A DNA stretch of 64,000 nt from Oegoconia quadripuncta (GCA_949316235.1 OX438753.1:17156496-17220495); one strand, 5' to 3'. Counted from the stretch's first letter, positions 41,450-51,920 are shown. The notes: generated by a model from the letters alone, not told the origin. Program-made: numbers and translations.

Positions 41450-41719
41450 GCGACCTATTTGGTGTAGTGGTTAGCAACTCTGACCGCTATATCAAAAGGT
41501 TGCGGGTTCGAATCCCGCTAGGGGCATAGGTTTGTGTGATGAATACGGACATGTGTACCGGAGTTATGGATGTTTTCATTTATAATAAGTATACCTATAT
41601 TTACAAAAAAAAATGTATTTATGTAGTATATCAACCATCTGGTATCCACAACTATTTGCTTACTGTGGAACTAGATGGCGCTGTGTGTATGTCTAAGGAT
41701 ATTTATTTATTATATTGGT
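41450..41719 (+). repeat. SINE family B variant, full length
   Basis: Head GCGACCTATTTGGTGTAGTGG, GCAACTCTGACC, GGTTGCGGGTTCGAATCCCG (B box 41506-41519). The body GTGTGATGAATACGGACATG diverges after TATTTATG and ends with AACCATCTGGTATCCAC, GTGGAACTAGATGGCGCTG and TATTTATTTATTATAT. It defines a subfamily together with 37745-37882. The 61-aa frame is incidental. Confidence 0.85.
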
Positions 41720-42877
41720 AGTCAGGGTGTTCGTGAGTTGGCTATTGCAAACGCTGTCAACGTTTCCTTCTGTATACAAATGTTCAAACGTTGAGCGATG
41801 AAACTGCCAGCTCTATACTAATCAGTGACGTGGATTCACCATTACTATTCTTCATTTTATTAAAAACCTTTCTTATTTGCTTGACCTGATTTACAAAATT
41901 GACCGGAACTATACTTGAGTCAAGATGACGCTTCCAAAATATTGAGTTTCATCCGCGCCTGCTCTCTAAACAGCTATTATATTTACTGACTGTACCTCTC
42001 TACGTTATATCTAAAATACAAAATTATTATTCAACAATAATTTATACATCGAGTAAGAATGTAAATGCGCGGCCATTCCATTATCTATATTATCTAATGT
42101 TTAAAATGAAAATTTGTAATAATCCAACATAAATTCATCTTCCCTGCCGTAAAAACTCTAACGCACCCTTTTGTAGGACGAGAAATTTTATGGCGAGCCT
42201 AATAAGAGAGCGTTGCTCAAGTAAGGGAAATAAAAATATGTAAATTGCCTTGCGGAATGTTGGTAAAACGTTCCAGTCCCTTTAAGGGATGAATACTATG
42301 ATCCCATGAATAATATAACTTCTTGACAGCAAACTTAAGTGAAAAAAGTTTTTGCACTAGCTTCCTCGTTTATATTTTTGTTTATTGCCAGTCTATTGGC
42401 TAGTAAATTTTATGAAAAACTCCATACTACGACTATTAATCTAATTACCACCATGATAACCCTATTGTAGTCCGTAGACCTCTCCTAGGGCGTGCGACTG
42501 AATCTGATCTCCGATTCTTTGTTTCCAATTGGCAGCCGCTTTGGGCACCAATCCTACCACGTAAATAGCTATTTGCTTTCGATCGCTAAATAAGCACCCC
42601 AGATGTAAGCATAAGGAGATAAACATCTAATGGATAGACCTATCGAGTTACCATAATTTACTTCTGGGGCTGCTGATCGTCGCACCATCTAGCAGGGTGG
42701 CGTAAAGTCATTACCTTTACCGAAACGTGGTCTCTACTCCAGAATCTTCTTCTTAGCGAGTCGATGGGCAAAAACATCAAATTCTTGATGAACAGAATGT
42801 GGCCACACCTACAGCATTGTCTGTGACATCATAGAGGTCCTCCATGATATTCCATTGCTAATTTAATTTTTTTTTTT
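41720..42877. other. No supported gene; GC-richer patch 42440-42840
   Basis: 42440-42840 looks like once-coding sequence (balanced composition), but all frames are interrupted and I recognise no domain. It may be an old LINE remnant on the minus strand. Confidence 0.4.
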
Positions 42878-43096
42878 ACTAGCTTTCCACCCGCGACTTC
42901 GTCCGCGTGGAAGATTTCATCAAAATCGGTTCAGAAAAAAGAATAGCCTATATGTTAATCCAGGTCCTAATCTGTCTACCATCCAAATTTCATCCAAATC
43001 CGTCCAGCCGTTAAGGCGTGAAGAGGTAACAAACATACATACATACATACATACGACATATACACAAACAAACTTTCGTATTTATAATATTAGTTG
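42878..43096 (-). repeat. Unclassified repeat E
   Basis: ACTAGCTTTCCACCCGCGACTTCG, AAAATCGGTTCAGAAAAAAG, CCAGGTCCTAATCTG, GGCGTGAAGAGGTAACAAAC, (CATA)n and CAAACTTTCGTATTTATAATATTAG. The fullest copy of the family here. Confidence 0.7.
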
Positions 43097-43449
43097 GGAT
43101 TGATTGCAATTCAGAGCTTTGAGGTAACTCCCGTTCTCTTATGAGTTATATCATTTTGGATCTTATCCTTCAAACAATTTCTAATATACTTATTCAATAT
43201 TATTAAGTAAAACGAAAATGCCGTCTAAGCCGCATCCGCACAAAATCAAAATCAAAATCAAAATATTTTTATTTCATAGGATAAAATTATCACTTGAAAA
43301 CGTCACTATTAATATTAATATTACATTATAGTTTAAATTTACTGCTCATTCACAAAGCTGACTCCCCAGAGAAGAACGAGCAAGAAACTCTAGGGTTGCT
43401 CTTTTAAACAGATTATAGGTTGCGATTTGATAATTATATGAATAGACAG

Positions 43450-46371
43450 CTATGTCCATGCTTGCTTATCATTCAAATAGTCAGTGATTTTATAATAGCC
43501 TTTTGTTAATAATTTCTGTTTTATGATTGCTTTAAATTTATTTAAAGGCATATTTTGAATGTCTACTGGAACCTTATTATAAAAGCGTATACATTGCCCT
43601 TTGAAGGATTTACTAACTTTGTGAAGTCGGCTAACATAAATAGATAACTGGTTCTTATTCCTTGTATTAACATTGTGCCTATCACTATTTTTAGCGAATA
43701 AGGTTATATTTTTTTTTGCATATAACAAATTCTCATAAACGTATTGAGATGCCATTGTTAAGATATTAATTTCCTTAAACTTATCTCTAAGAGACTCTCT
43801 AGGTCCTAATTTATAAATGGCACGAATAGCACGCTTCTGCAGAACAAAAATCATATGTATGTCAGCAGCGTTTCCCCACAACAATATGCCATATGACATC
43901 AAACTGTGGAAATAGCTAAAGTAAACCAGTCTTGCGGTATGAACGTCTGTTAAATTTCTGATTTTTTTGACTGCATACGCAGCAGAAGCAAGCTTTTTCG
44001 CTAGTTTCTCAATATGAGGCCCCCACTGAAGCTTAGCATCCAATGTCAGTCCTAAAAAGACAGTAGTGTCTACAAGGTCCAATTTTTCGCCTCGTACAAA
44101 TATGTCAATAGGCATTTGTTTAACATTAGGTAAAGTAAATTTTAAGCATTTAGTTTTTTTTTCATTCAAAAGAAGATTATTTACTGTAAACCAGTTAACA
44201 AGTTCAAAAATAGCAGTGTTTACATCGTCACAAGATGATTGATATCTCTTAACTTTAAATAGCACAGAGGTGTCATCTGCAAACAATACTATTTCACATC
44301 TATTCCGGGCAAGATGAGGCAAGTCATTAATGTACACAAGAAACAAAAATGGTCCTAGAATTGAACCTTGTGGCACGCCCATATGGACCTCAGACCCAGA
44401 GGACTTAGTGCCATTAACATCTACCCTCTGAATTCTATTATACAAGTATGATTTTAAAAGATTCAAAGCCTGACCTTGTATGCCGTAATGGTGTAATTTC
44501 CTGATTAATATATCATAATGAACACAATCAAAAGCCTTTGACAAATCGCAGAAGACGCCAATTGCATCCCGCGAATTCTCCCAGGCATCAAAAATATGTT
44601 GAACTAGCTCAACACCTGCATCGGTTGTTGAGCGACCCCGTGTGAATCCAAATTGTTTGGGATGCATGATATTGTTTTGATAAAAATGAGACATTAACTG
44701 GTTTAAAATCAATTTCTCAAAAATTTTACTAAATGTGGGTAGTACTGATATAGGTCTAAAGTTAGTGGGATCTGATGTACTACCTGCTTTAAATAATGGA
44801 ATGACTTTACTTAGTTTCATTAAATCAGGAAACACTCCACGATCAACACATTTGTTAAATATAGTAGCCAAGTGGGGTGCAATACAATCAATTATGGAAT
44901 TAATAATTTTAACTGATAGGCCGTGAACGTCAGCAGTCTTTTTCATTTGCAATGATTTAAAGGCTTTCAGTACACTATTACTATTTACATGAGTAAATTT
45001 AAAGTTTATCTCACATGGTTCTACATTTTGTAAGATAAGTGATTCAGCCAGAGCGGGAGATGAATTAAGAGATTTAGTGGTCGAGATTGGAATGTTGGTA
45101 AAGAACTTTTCAAATGATTCGGCAACCTGTAAGTCATTACTAATAATTTTATCGTTTAATTTCAAATTGAATTCTGAATTCCGATCTTCGACTTTTTTTG
45201 TCTCATTATTTATGACTTTCCAAGTGGATTTAATGATGTTAGAACTGTTTTTAATTTTACTAATGGTAAACATAGATTTAGCCTCAGAACAAACGCGTTT
45301 AAAAATTTTTGAATAATTCCTAACATAGCTAACAAAGGTATCATTTTTATTATATGATTTTTCGGCATAAAGTTCATATAATCTATTTCTGCTTTTGTGA
45401 ATTCCTGCTGTCGCCCAATCACTGAACATTAGCGACTCGCTGACTTTTATTGTTTTTGACTTAAAAACTTTTTCATATTGATCTTTAGTTAAATCAAATA
45501 CAGTGTTATACAATTTATTGGGATCATCATTATAAGTCAAATAAGGCACTTTTGTTATTATATTATTTCGAAATAATTTTAGCCGACTTTCGTTAACAGG
45601 CACACACTTAATTATTTTTTTCAACCTTCTTTCAGCAATCTCAAAAATAGTTAATTGACCGGAGTGGTCTGACTGTAATTTGTTAACAATAGATTTATAA
45701 ACAGGTTTAATGTTCGCAAAAATATTATCAAGACAGGTTGCACAAGTTGCTGTTGTCCTGGTTGGTTCAAGAAAAACATTAACTAAGTTGTGACAAAGAA
45801 AAAATGATTGGAATCTTCTAGTCAAAGGAGTGTCTTGCAGTATATTGATATTAAAATCGCCACAAATTAAAATGTACTTATTGGTATTACCAATTTTATA
45901 CAGCGCTTCATCTAAACATATTTCAAACTGGTCATATGAGGAAGCTGGGGGTCTGTATACGCTCATTACAATAAGTCGCTCAAGTTCTATACAAGATATT
46001 TCAATAGTACGTTCAACAGATAGACTCACAATATCATTACGTTCTTTAAATTTCAAATCTTTTCTAATAAGTATTAAGGAGCCTCCGCGTATGGCGTTTT
46101 TTCTGCTGAACGAACTTGCGACCTGGTGACCACTAAAATTAAATAAGAGTTCATAGGTCTTTAACCAGTGTTCAGTAAGACACATAATATCAATTTTAAA
46201 ATTATTCATAAATAATTCGATTGTTAGATCTTTGCCCAAAATGCCCTGAATATTCTGATGAAATACTTTTAGATTATATTTATTGTTCAATTTACATATT
46301 TTTGTGGGCTGGCTATTAATAGTTTTATAATTCTTAATTAATTTTAATAAGGTGCCAGAGTTACTCTCCAT
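43450..46371 (-). CDS. LINE ORF2: EEP endonuclease and reverse transcriptase
   Basis: A 973-aa protein that nicks the target DNA and reverse-transcribes the element RNA at the nick. The N-terminal EEP endonuclease shows N40 (VFHQNIQG), E67 (LTEHWL), GDFN at 171-174 and SDHS with D235/H236, all catalytic positions kept. The RT spans about 470-760: the FRPISVLP block, D609 in DLSKAFD, GVPQGSILGP, and FADD at 697-700. The C-terminal ~230 residues are basic and end in YYKITDYLNDKQAWT. No RNase H or CCHC finger is seen. Start ATG 46371 (A at -3) lies 11 nt after the ORF1 stop in another frame, so reinitiation is likely. Length fits jockey/CR1-superfamily ORF2. No stops or frameshifts. Confidence 0.93.
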   Translation of the reverse strand: MESNSGTLLKLIKNYKTINSQPTKICKLNNKYNLKVFHQNIQGILGKDLTIELFMNNFKIDIMCLTEHWLKTYELLFNFSGHQVASSFSRKNAIRGGSLILIRKDLKFKERNDIVSLSVERTIEISCIELERLIVMSVYRPPASSYDQFEICLDEALYKIGNTNKYILICGDFNINILQDTPLTRRFQSFFLCHNLVNVFLEPTRTTATCATCLDNIFANIKPVYKSIVNKLQSDHSGQLTIFEIAERRLKKIIKCVPVNESRLKLFRNNIITKVPYLTYNDDPNKLYNTVFDLTKDQYEKVFKSKTIKVSESLMFSDWATAGIHKSRNRLYELYAEKSYNKNDTFVSYVRNYSKIFKRVCSEAKSMFTISKIKNSSNIIKSTWKVINNETKKVEDRNSEFNLKLNDKIISNDLQVAESFEKFFTNIPISTTKSLNSSPALAESLILQNVEPCEINFKFTHVNSNSVLKAFKSLQMKKTADVHGLSVKIINSIIDCIAPHLATIFNKCVDRGVFPDLMKLSKVIPLFKAGSTSDPTNFRPISVLPTFSKIFEKLILNQLMSHFYQNNIMHPKQFGFTRGRSTTDAGVELVQHIFDAWENSRDAIGVFCDLSKAFDCVHYDILIRKLHHYGIQGQALNLLKSYLYNRIQRVDVNGTKSSGSEVHMGVPQGSILGPFLFLVYINDLPHLARNRCEIVLFADDTSVLFKVKRYQSSCDDVNTAIFELVNWFTVNNLLLNEKKTKCLKFTLPNVKQMPIDIFVRGEKLDLVDTTVFLGLTLDAKLQWGPHIEKLAKKLASAAYAVKKIRNLTDVHTARLVYFSYFHSLMSYGILLWGNAADIHMIFVLQKRAIRAIYKLGPRESLRDKFKEINILTMASQYVYENLLYAKKNITLFAKNSDRHNVNTRNKNQLSIYVSRLHKVSKSFKGQCIRFYNKVPVDIQNMPLNKFKAIIKQKLLTKGYYKITDYLNDKQAWT

Positions 46372-46382
46372 TGTCTTAAATT

Positions 46383-47972
46383 CTAATTTAAATTATTTAA
46401 AATTGGAATAAATTCCAAAGATTTGGTTATGTCATTACACTGCTCAATAGAAGCAGTGGTCAATTTTTTTGTCAAAATATTGACAGAGTTATTAATATAA
46501 TAAGATAGCGACTCTGCTACCTGTTGTTTATAAAATTTGGATAGATAATAATATCTACCTTTTGTCAAATAAAAATTTTTTACAAGTATATTTGTGTCAA
46601 TCATGTGAAATTTGTCTGCATTTCGACATACTAATGTATGTAATAAACAATTTACATAATGCCTTGTCTTGTTCTCGTCATCAGTATGACTATGGCTGAA
46701 GGGCAAGGCAAACAAAACAATTTTAATTATGTTAGGCATTAATGCCAACTGTGAAAAATAATTAGATAACATTTTTTTGTTCGCCTTGTGCCTTCTGCCA
46801 ACAAATATAATTAATATTGTATCAGGGCGGAATTCAGTTGATACAATCTTCTCCAATATATTGGAGAAGCTTGCACCAGGCATACACATATTAGTAATGG
46901 GCTGACCCATGTATCGGTATAGTTGTGAACCAAGGTTTTTTCCAAATTCATCACTGTACATCAAAACATTTATCTTATTCGAAATGGACGTGTTATGGTC
47001 TGTTGCACTCGGCGCCCCGGGCTCGGCGGCCGACGGAGGAGTGCCACATACGGGCGATGGGGATGGTGCCTGGTTCGCTGACAAACATTCACAATGGTGA
47101 TTATTCGTTAACGAATCAAATCGCTCTAAGTTATAATTGGATAACTTTAATAAGTTATCCATGGCCAGTACATGCTCACTAATTTCCTTCTGGGCAGTGT
47201 CATATTTATTGGTCATAGTGACCAAAGCCTCGTTAAGGTTGTGTATTTCCAAGCGGAGGTGCCGTGTGTCACATTCATAAGTTTTTCTGCTTTTTTCTAA
47301 ACTAATATTACATTCGCCTAATTGATGAAGCAGGTTTATACGTTCTTTTGTTAGGCAAATGTTCTTACAAAATGCACTATTTTTCTTAACTAAAGACTGA
47401 GTTTTTTTAATGTACCTATTGATCTTTACATATTTTTTCAACTTATTTTTACTAGTCATGCATATAGGCGATTTCAATTGAGTTGAATTTAATGTAATGT
47501 CATTACAATTTGTTAGATCAATAGTTACTGGTGAGATGGCAGTAGTCAGGGACGGGTCTTTACCTACTAGCTCATCAAAAAGAGACTGTGTACGCGATGA
47601 TTGTTGGTCATCTTGAGTGGTCTGCAGTGTGGATATCTGTCGGTTAGCATCACGCAACTCGGCCTCCAGGCCAGCGATACGCGCGAGGGCGTCCTCGAAT
47701 TCCTGGCTGCTCGTGTCAAATTGGTCCACCTCTTGCTGAAGTTGATCTCTCTGCCCTACCATGTCCGTGAATCGAGTATGTAGTTCTGCCATCTCACACT
47801 TTAACATTGTGTTTTTATTTACTACTTCTAGTACTTCTTTCTCGCTATCATCCCTTTCTCTCAACAGCTGTTCGCATAAGGCCTTGGATGACTTTAGCTC
47901 GTTCAAGGTCAACTGGAGTTGATTTTCCAGCTGGCGAGTGGCAACAGTACCTCGAGTAATCCTTGTTGACAT
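46383..47972 (-). CDS. LINE ORF1: coiled coil plus SGNH-like domain
   Basis: A 529-aa protein that probably packages the element RNA. Residues ~10-125 form a heptad-rich coiled coil (RQLENQLQLTLNELKSS and following). A basic, Cys-containing linker with a second helical stretch (about 150-300) follows, then a Pro/Ala-rich hinge. Residues ~335-500 have the block pattern of an SGNH hydrolase/esterase, as known in CR1-type ORF1 proteins: VLMYSDEFG where GDS is usual, PGASF at 365-369, IIFVGRRH where GxND is usual, and YYYLSKFYKQQVA near 474-486 where a DxxH block is usual. The catalytic Ser/Asn/His positions look replaced, so it may bind rather than hydrolyse (inference). No RRM or CCHC knuckle. 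Starts at a true ATG and ends 11 nt before ORF2. Confidence 0.85.
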   Translation of the reverse strand: MSTRITRGTVATRQLENQLQLTLNELKSSKALCEQLLRERDDSEKEVLEVVNKNTMLKCEMAELHTRFTDMVGQRDQLQQEVDQFDTSSQEFEDALARIAGLEAELRDANRQISTLQTTQDDQQSSRTQSLFDELVGKDPSLTTAISPVTIDLTNCNDITLNSTQLKSPICMTSKNKLKKYVKINRYIKKTQSLVKKNSAFCKNICLTKERINLLHQLGECNISLEKSRKTYECDTRHLRLEIHNLNEALVTMTNKYDTAQKEISEHVLAMDNLLKLSNYNLERFDSLTNNHHCECLSANQAPSPSPVCGTPPSAAEPGAPSATDHNTSISNKINVLMYSDEFGKNLGSQLYRYMGQPITNMCMPGASFSNILEKIVSTEFRPDTILIIFVGRRHKANKKMLSNYFSQLALMPNIIKIVLFALPFSHSHTDDENKTRHYVNCLLHTLVCRNADKFHMIDTNILVKNFYLTKGRYYYLSKFYKQQVAESLSYYINNSVNILTKKLTTASIEQCNDITKSLEFIPILNNLN

Positions 47973-48100
47973 TGTAAATGGGTTACAAAATAGATTCGAT
48001 TGGTATTTATAGGCTAACCGCCGCGAACAGCCGGTAAGATTGAGGTTATGTTTAGCGCGACTGCGAACAAGTAACCTTACTACAATTGCATAAATAGCTT
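47973..48100 (-). promoter_or_regulatory. Putative LINE 5' UTR / internal promoter region
   Basis: Sequence upstream of ORF1, GC-richer near 48010-48070. LINEs of this type start transcription at their own 5' end, so a promoter is expected here. I cannot see a defined initiator, and the element border is not fixed. Confidence 0.3.
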
Positions 48101-48880
48101 TGAACAGAGAAACTATCGATGATTTTAGTACACTTTAAATAATTCGTGTTATATTTGGGGTAATATTTCAAAAATATACGTACTAACGGTCTACTTGTCA
48201 CTATGGTCACTCTAAGGCACAGTACACTTATTTTTACAATGTCTACGCTCTTAACTTACTATGTTTTACATTTATTGTGTACCAAGGTATAATTATCACA
48301 AAATTAATTACACATTAATTGGAAAAAACCATAAAAAATAATTAAAATATTAAAGAGAAATTAAGTTCACAACCAAACCGGTGGGTAGCCAGTGTTGCCA
48401 CACATGATGTGGTATCCAGTAACGCTGGCGCCATTGCCCGCATGGTGGATTATGGTCCATGCCTTTAGTGATAAGAGAACGTACACCCAACCTGAACGTA
48501 AAGCCAACATGAAGCGAAAAGTTTTTGTGACGTGTGGAGGCAATACTTCTGCAATTGATATTGATTTGATGTCGAAATTATCAACCCTGTATTGAGGCGA
48601 ATACAGTTTTCACCTAAGATGCTAGTTTAATTATTTTTGTTTTATTGTCTCTTTATAATCTGTAATGTTATCTCTGAAGTTCTTTACCTTATTAAACATA
48701 AATCTAGATAACTCTAATTTTATACATATATAAATGATATTATAACAAATAAATTTAATAAATAAATTATAAATAAATAAATAATAATAGTTTAGTTTTC
48801 ATAATTTATTTATCTTTATCTCACACGGGGTGGTCAATGATATCCAAAACATTAGTGTTATGGGTGTTCCAAACACTAAA
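48101..48880. other. AT-rich flank, no gene seen
   Basis: 48435-48470 (CCATTGCCCGCATGGTGGATTATGG) recalls the SINE-C or 5S-SINE tail motif. The rest is low-complexity A/T. Confidence 0.4.
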
Positions 48881-48943
48881 CCGCCTCATCTTCACTTAAC
48901 ATCAGGTATGATTGAGGTCAAGTGCTAACCGGTTGAGCATAAA
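48880..48943 (+). repeat. SINE family A, terminal 60 bp
   Basis: CGCCTCATCTTCACTTAACATCAGG to CTAACCGGTTGAGCATAAAA. Only the 3' end is left. Confidence 0.75.
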
Positions 48944-48944
48944 A

Positions 48945-49136
48945 CGAAGAGTTTAATGCTTGAAATAACATCCACGCTTCATCTTACCAAATGTAGCAGA
49001 AATACACACGTGATAGTGGGTAAAAGCCTATGGTCGCTAAAACTTGCAAATCTATAGATGTTTTTTTGGTGGTAAGTTCCTTAGTCACCTTTTATGACAC
49101 CCAAGGAATGAGACGGGTTTGTTCTATTATTTTTAC
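48945..49136 (-). repeat. Unclassified repeat D
   Basis: The reverse complement matches 50622-50830 and 18098-18273 (AATAGAACAAACCCGTCTC, AAAAAAACATCTATAGATTTGC, TATTTCAAGCATTAAAC). Confidence 0.65.
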
Positions 49137-49139
49137 ATG

Positions 49140-49985
49140 TCGGAACCATACCTAAATTAAGTTTATGTCATAAACGACTTTATCTCTCGTGTTTCTTGTC
49201 TTGAACCACTTGCTGTGTACTCGTAGTTTAACGAAATTAAACCTCTGCGTATAGCAAATCTTGTGCAGACTCTCTAGTAACTTTATGAGCTCTTTGCATA
49301 TAGTCAAGAACTTTATATTGCAATTTACTCGTATAAAATTCTAATAAATTTACAGGATCCTTAAGTTTTAGCCCTAATTAGATGTTTCTCGCAATTAACA
49401 TCAAGATCCACGGACACAACTGTAACTTCTTATATCAGAATCGGGTTCTCTACGCGACTTAGACACCGTTTCACCCAATTACACTCTTTCAATGACGACC
49501 CATCGAAAGTTTATTCAATCGGTACTTAATTTTGTACGCGTTTGACCACAATGTCACCTGTTGGCAAATGACGATGTGGCCGTATATGAAGCAAGCGATC
49601 TTAGTAGATGCCTACTCACTCACGGTGGAAGGGATTACCTTGCCTTGGCTGTTTGCATTGTGAAGGAAGAGTTCGGTTAAAATTAACGTTTGTTCGATGT
49701 TATATTTCATTTCTACTCTAGGCACAAAGCCGAACCTATGACCGTGAAAACTATAGTCGTAGTGCGACCCCGCTGTGGATTCTAATACCAGTTATGCCTG
49801 TGGGTAAGGCCACAGTATCTGTACATTTCACTGGAAGACAAATCATCCGATACAAAAAAGTTCATTTTCATCAAACACAAGCTACATCTATAATACCTTT
49901 GAACCATGTTACGTTCAATGAAAACTATAATAGCAAACATTATCAGTGGTTGTCTAATAATAAAATATCTGTTGTCGTATAACGA
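49140..49985. other. Mostly unannotated; LINE scrap 49525-49705
   Basis: TACGCGTTTGACCACAATGTCACCTG, ATGAAGCAAGCGATCTTAGTAGATGCC and CCTTGCCTTGGCTGTTTGC is a minus-strand jockey-like LINE end as at 33130-33300, with an internal deletion. A 62-aa + frame at 49794-49982 is unrecognised. Confidence 0.5.
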
Positions 49986-50160
49986 AACCGCCTCCGTGGC
50001 TCAATCTAAACAACATAGGGCTTACGAATCCTAGGTCGGGGGTTCGATCCCCAGCGGGGTATATGTTTTAGCACTCGGTTTGGTTCCACCTTAAGCGTCA
50101 TCTTCACGTAACATCAGGTATGATTGAGGTCAAGTGCTGACCCATTGTGCATAAAAAAAA
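49986..50160 (+). repeat. SINE family A with large internal deletion
   Basis: Intact head (CCGCCTCCGTGGCTCAATC; B box GGTTCGATCCCC at 50041-50052), then CTCGGTTTGGTT joined directly to CCACCTTAAGCGTCATC. About 165 bp of body are gone, and the tail GTGCATAAAAAAAA is intact. Confidence 0.85.
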
Positions 50161-50161
50161 A

Positions 50162-50620
50162 CTTTTAATATTCAGGATCATAGTGGCGGCAGGATCAGGC
50201 GTGAGTAAAAAGTATAGAGTAAGATTTTAAATCTGCAGCCTTGTTTTACTGCCTACTAAATGTTGTGTTATTCCTATTTTAGCTTTTTACACAAACGAGT
50301 ACAAATTTAGGAATCTCATTAAAACTTTTTCCCCAAACTATATAATAAAATGTGATTAGTACGATTGGAGCTCTGGGGGTTTTATGATGAGTTTGTACCT
50401 AATTATAAGTTTTTTTATGAACAACATTTTTATTTAGGAGTTTGGCCTTTGGAGAAAAGATAGCTATAGTATGTATTGGTATTGACCATGATAATGAAAA
50501 TATATCTGTTAACTCTCGGCGATCGTAAAATACGCAGATCACTAAGGACATTGTGGCATTTAATGATTTGTCTGACTGATGTGCTGTACGGTTTCGGCAA
50601 TATTGTGTAGTTTCAGCTCT
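50162..50620. other. AT-rich stretch, no gene seen
   Basis: The 79-aa minus frame (50399-50638) is unrecognised. Confidence 0.45.
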
Positions 50621-50621
50621 T

Positions 50622-50890
50622 AAAAAGAATAGGACCATCCCGTCTCTTTCCGTGGGTGTTGTAAAAGGCGATTATAGGACTTTTCGCCAAAAAAAATCTA
50701 AAGATTTGCACGTTTTAGTGGCGATAAGCTCACCCCTTGTTAAGTGCTCATATCTGTGAATTTCGAAAGGTGAACCATCGATGTTGTTTCAACCATTACA
50801 CTTTTAATGTTTGGAAACCCAAACGCTAAAGTTTGTGATATATCTGTCCACTTCATTTTGGTAAAGGTGGTCACTAAAACTAAAAAATTA
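50622..50890 (+). repeat. Unclassified repeat D, longest copy
   Basis: AAAAGAATAGGACCATCCCGTCTC, AGGCGATTATAGGACTTTTCGCC, TTGTTTCAACCATTACACTTTTAATGTTTGG, GATATATCTGTCCACTTCATTTTGG and AAAGGTGGTCACTAAAAC. It shows that the block after the break at 18273 belongs to this family. Confidence 0.7.
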
Positions 50891-50896
50891 AAACTC

Positions 50897-51053
50897 ATTA
50901 GCATTGTTGTGTTCCGGTTGTCAGAGATAAGATAGCCAGTCCCCCAAATGTGTTGGGGTTTCCGGGTCAGTACGCTTCCACCTTCGACATCATCTTCACT
51001 TAACATCAGGTGTGATTGAGGTAAAGTACCAACCCGTTGTGCATAAAAAAAAA
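50897..51053 (+). repeat. SINE family A, 3' half
   Basis: CATTAGCATTGTTGTGTTCCGG to CAACCCGTTGTGCATAAAAAAAAAA. It starts right after repeat D, probably inserted in its A-rich end. Confidence 0.85.
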
Positions 51054-51117
51054 ACCATACAACAGATTTTCTTATAGTGTGCAGTGTAGTAACTCTAACA
51101 ATATGTCAAGCCATGAA

Positions 51118-51400
51118 TTTTTTATTTTTTATTTTTTTTATATGAGAGGGCGGCAAACGAGCATGCGGGTCACCTGATGGAAAGCAATCACCGCCGCCCA
51201 TGGACACCCGCAACACCAAAAGGGTCACAGATGCGTTGCCGGCCTTTGAGGAAGGTGTCCACCCCAGAATAAGTAGGGCAGCCTGAGCGATGAGGGATTC
51301 TCCAGCAGTGCTGGTACCCTCCTGGGGTACTAACTCTTTAAATACCGCTACCATTCTGGAGAGAGACTGGAAGGTGGGCCTCCGGCGAGATTAGCTAGTT
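51118..51400 (-). repeat. LINE-type repeat, 3' portion
   Basis: GGCAAACGAGCATGCGGGTCACCTGATGG, TCACCGCCGCCCATGGACACCC, GTTGCCGGCCTTTGAGG and ATTCTCCAGCAGTGCTGG form the conserved end common in butterfly and moth genomes, minus orientation. I cannot assign the family. The 82-aa frame inside has no domain. Confidence 0.55.
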
Positions 51401-51546
51401 TTTGGACAAACCAATTTGTCAAATATGACATGGTGTGCTCGGTTTCTTAAAGTAATTGAAAGATGATTATGTTACCACCGTTCATGTTAGCCTCGCCCTT
51501 CCCGATCTGCGTATGTTTACGATCAGGCTACGATAGTTTGAAAAAA

Positions 51547-51713
51547 CATATTTCGGACACTAACACCAATCATCTAGACCCACACTAAGTTAGTACCTAC
51601 TATGAATACTAGATAACGGATAAGCACACGTAAATATTCATATCAACATACATGACTCGGGAATAATTATTCGTATCACACAAACATTTACTCCTCGAGG
51701 GATTCGAGTATTT
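51547..51713 (-). repeat. SINE family B, 3' part
   Basis: ATATTTCGGACACTAACACCAATCATC, AGATAACGGATAAGC, ATGACTCGGGAATAATTATTCG and ACATTTACTCCTCGAGGGATTCGA, i.e. the tail up to the B box on the minus strand. Confidence 0.75.
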
Positions 51714-51754
51714 TGTCCGATATTGACATATATTGTATTTTTTTTATTTTATTT

Positions 51755-51870
51755 GACGCCTGGCAGAGAGTAATATTTTTAATATCCTACTCCTGTCCTG
51801 TAACCTAAACGGCTTGACTGATTTTGAAGTGCAAAGTGTCGTTAGATTCGCCTTGATACTCAAAGTATCA
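51755..51870 (+). repeat. Unclassified repeat scrap (AAACGGCTTGACTGATT)
   Basis: Shares CCTGTAACCTAAACGGCTTG..GATTTTGAAGTG and GTGTCGTT with 62265-62315 and 31330-31375. Confidence 0.45.
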
Positions 51871-51920
51871 AGTATCAATAATATCAGTAGTCATCAGTAT
51901 CAATAATACATACATATATA

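Larger units (their letters stand above)
43240..48100 (-). mobile_element. Full-coding non-LTR retrotransposon (jockey/CR1-like)
   Basis: On the minus strand: a 5' UTR of uncertain length, ORF1 (47972-46383), an 11-nt gap, ORF2 (46371-43450), and a ~205-bp 3' UTR ending in AAATAAAAATATTTTGATTTTGATTTTG (43241-43270). The short (TTTTGA)n tail without poly(A) is typical of jockey/CR1-superfamily LINEs. Both ORFs are open, so the copy could be mobile. The 5' end is my estimate; I found no clear target duplication, as is usual for such elements. A truncated younger-looking relative is at 60795-61249 and an older one at 17490-17780. Confidence 0.85.

Noticed and set aside
45077..45316. Plus-strand frames inside 43.4-48 kb
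   Set aside because: Antisense shadows of the intact LINE ORF1 and ORF2.
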